Shown: positions 12,898 through 13,843 of the stretch, one piece after another
Layout of the letters: every line of letters starts with the position of its first letter
Numbering within the stretch: position 1 is the first letter of the stretch
Assembly (NCBI GenBank): GCA_016194465.1
Contig: JACQBO010000058.1
Span: 1 to 13,843 of the forward strand
Source of the DNA: Candidatus Kerfeldbacteria bacterium
GTDB taxonomy: Bacteria; Patescibacteriota; Patescibacteriia; SBBC01; CAIJZX01
Length of the DNA stretch: 13,843 bases
Direction: 5' to 3'
The notes under the pieces: model-generated
Told to the model about the DNA's origin: nothing
The model's input: the letters and a program-made list of their open reading frames with translations, nothing else
Database searches by the model: none
Program-made: the position numbers and the translations under genes

Positions 12898-13509
12898 CTA
12901 CTTGCGGACAGCGGCGAAGCGACAGATCCCGCGCCAGCCATCGCCGAACCGGATCAGGCTCAGGCGCCGCCCGGAGCCGCCCCTGTAGAGGTACGGACAG
13001 CTGCAGTCGCCAAAGAGGTTCTGCCACACCGAGCCGAGGGCGATGATCGGGTACTCCCGCTGCAGTTCGGGCTTGGCAGCGCCGAGTGCGAGGAGTTCCT
13101 CGATCTTGGCCGGACGAAGACCACGGGCATCGAGGTCCTTGAGCACGGCGTCGGTCGACATGCCCCGTCCGTAGTGGACGAGTTCAATGTCGATTTCGAC
13201 CGTACCGGAACCTTCGACCGGGAAGTGCTTGTCGTTGATGTCCGAGTTGGTCCAGTCATAGCGACCAGCCTTGATCATCGCCTTGAGCTTCTTGTCCCGA
13301 TCGACGGTGACATGGTGGATGTTGCCAGTGCCGTTCTGGCTCTGGCCGACGATCAGCTTCGCGATCTCGACTCGGAGCGCGGCATCGCTTTCGATGCGCT
13401 TGAGCTGGTCATCTCCGCCGCCGAGGTCTTCGACTGCTTCGACGAGCTTCAGGTAGTTGCGCATCGAGTTGCCCATGCCGCTCTTGAGTTCGCTCTTTTC
13501 ACGAGCCAT
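12898..13509 (-). CDS. Uncharacterised CPR-type protein with lectin-like / possibly variable C-terminus
   Basis: A 203-aa soluble protein with no signal peptide or membrane helix; start ATG 13509 with GGAGG 9 nt upstream. The N-terminal half is charged and helical (MRNYLKLVEAVEDLGGGDDQLKRI). The middle contains FPVEGSGTVEIDIELVHYGRG and the helical MSTDAVLKDLDARGLRPAKIEELLALG. The last 50 residues read REYPIIALGSVW ... YLYRGGSGRRLSLIRFGDGW ... CRFAAVRK. I recall this ending as recurrent in Parcubacteria, with conserved framework and changing residues, like C-type-lectin-fold targets of diversity-generating retroelements. No reverse transcriptase or template repeat is in the window, so that is a hypothesis. 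Codons are strongly GC-ending compared with neighbours. It is a single-gene unit with strong promoter, long leader and strong terminator, suggesting high expression. Confidence 0.8.
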   Translation of the reverse strand: MAREKSELKSGMGNSMRNYLKLVEAVEDLGGGDDQLKRIESDAALRVEIAKLIVGQSQNGTGNIHHVTVDRDKKLKAMIKAGRYDWTNSDINDKHFPVEGSGTVEIDIELVHYGRGMSTDAVLKDLDARGLRPAKIEELLALGAAKPELQREYPIIALGSVWQNLFGDCSCPYLYRGGSGRRLSLIRFGDGWRGICRFAAVRK

Positions 13510-13517
13510 GTTCGTTT

Positions 13518-13524
13518 GCCTCCG
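13518..13524 (-). promoter_or_regulatory. Shine-Dalgarno of the 203-aa gene
   Basis: Minus strand CGGAGGC places GGAGG 9 nt before ATG 13509 and fixes that start. Confidence 0.8.
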
Positions 13525-13588
13525 TGTTTCGGCCTATCCTCTATCTCGTCATTTGCGAGACCTAGGATCTACCGACAGAGCTGCCAAT

Positions 13589-13651
13589 GTAGCCGTAGCG
13601 CCCCGCTGCTCCTCCCTCCCTGAGGGGAGGGTGGGAGGGCGCTGTGGCTAC
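13589..13651 (-). other. Long GC-rich leader hairpin of the 203-aa gene
   Basis: Paired segments from the base: GTAGCC (13589-13594) with GGCTAC (13646-13651); AGCGCC (13597-13602) with GGCGCT (13638-13643); and CCCTCCC (13614-13620) with GGGAGGG (13625-13631) around a 4-nt loop. It starts some 20 nt from the predicted RNA 5' end and ends about 80 nt before the start codon. It could be a transcript stabiliser, a cis-regulatory RNA or a small mobile inverted-repeat element. There is no U-tract, so it is not a standard terminator. Confidence 0.6.
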
Positions 13652-13680
13652 GGTTTCCGCAGGATGTTAAAGAACGGGGA

Positions 13681-13709
13681 ATAATAGCATGAGACCGGTA
13701 TTTTGTCAA
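13681..13709 (-). promoter_or_regulatory. Promoter of the 203-aa gene
   Basis: Minus strand: TTGACA (13704-13709, 6 of 6), 17 bp, TATTAT (13681-13686, 5 of 6). Start near 13674, giving a leader of about 165 nt with the long hairpin. Confidence 0.88.
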
Positions 13710-13722
13710 GCGCGCAGGAGCC

Positions 13723-13745
13723 ACCCCCACCCTAAAGGTGGGGGT
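13723..13745 (-). terminator. Hairpin after the right-edge gene
   Basis: ACCCCCACC (13723-13731) and GGTGGGGGT (13737-13745) form a 9-bp perfect stem with a 5-nt loop, about 18 bp after the stop of the partial right-edge gene. The U-tract is missing on both strands, so it may only pause polymerase or protect an RNA 3' end. Confidence 0.5.
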
Positions 13746-13763
13746 CTGAAACGGCGCAGTATG

Positions 13764-13843
13764 TTAGCTTTCCGCGGATTGCTCCCGGATGTACCGAGTG
13801 ATCTGGGCTGTCGTCAGTCCAGGACCGAAGCTCCGGACGAAGT
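13764..13843 (-). CDS. C-terminal end of an unidentified gene
   Basis: The minus strand is open from the right edge to TAA 13764-13766. It reads FVRSFGPGLTTAQITRYIREQSAES (given here as FVRSFGPGLTTAQ then ITRYIREQSAES), which looks like a normal helical protein end. The other two minus frames either stop at once or give unlikely protein. A hairpin follows. There is too little sequence to name a family. Confidence 0.45.
   Translation of the reverse strand, partial: FVRSFGPGLTTAQITRYIREQSAES

Noticed and set aside
13689..13843. Plus-strand frame open to the right edge
   Set aside because: It overlaps the strong minus-strand promoter and a hairpin, has no Shine-Dalgarno, and competes with a better minus-strand protein end.
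1..13843. Alternative genetic code (TGA as Gly, as in Gracilibacteria/Absconditabacteria)
   Set aside because: Core proteins read normally with the standard code and in-frame TGA is absent from ftsA, ftsZ, nrdR and ybeY.

Overview
This window looks like a chromosomal segment of a Candidate Phyla Radiation / Patescibacteria (Parcubacteria-type) bacterium with moderately high GC. The assignment is inference. It rests on the thrombospondin-3 (TSP3) membrane proteins with Asn-rich linkers, a giant VirB2-like/Ig-like surface protein, a B12-dependent ribonucleotide reductase behind nrdR, mostly SD-poor tightly packed genes, and a 203-aa protein of a type I associate with CPR genomes. The standard code is used, with TGA as a stop. 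Every gene I can support lies on the minus strand, so the window reads from right to left.

Right end (13843 to 12800): the last 25 codons of an unidentified gene, then a strong sigma70-type promoter (TTGACA-17-TATTAT), a leader of about 165 nt with a long GC-rich hairpin, a 203-aa protein with a good Shine-Dalgarno, and a 14-bp-stem terminator. This is an isolated single-gene transcription unit. Its C-terminus resembles the variable tail of CPR lectin-fold / diversity-generating-retroelement target proteins (hypothesis).

Middle (12800 to 3998): a second terminator-like structure, then a near-consensus promoter (TTGACA-17-TATAGT) drives rpsU (bS21, with a near-perfect SD), yqeY, a giant secreted/membrane surface protein, two membrane-anchored TSP3 calcium-repeat proteins, ybeY and dgkA. 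In Firmicutes the order rpsU-yqeY-...-phoH-...-ybeY-dgkA is conserved; here the middle slot holds the surface genes. The giant protein has a signal peptide, a TrbC/VirB2-like two-helix membrane domain, about nine Big_5/IPT-type Ig domains with Cys-rich inserts, and a type IV pilin-like globular C-terminus. It is broken by two single-base frame breaks (near 7518 and 7070) into three reading frames that would rejoin to about 1806 aa.

Left (3998 to 1): ftsA and ftsZ (divisome core), a strong terminator, then the nrdR-nrdJ unit. Its promoter carries two NrdR boxes, one exactly filling the -35/-10 spacer and one over the transcription start. nrdJ (adenosylcobalamin-dependent ribonucleotide reductase) runs off the left edge. 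Perfect DnaA-box 9-mers lie upstream of both ftsA and nrdR, suggesting (not proving) coupling of division and dNTP supply to replication. No tRNA, rRNA, CRISPR array, transposase or integrase was seen.
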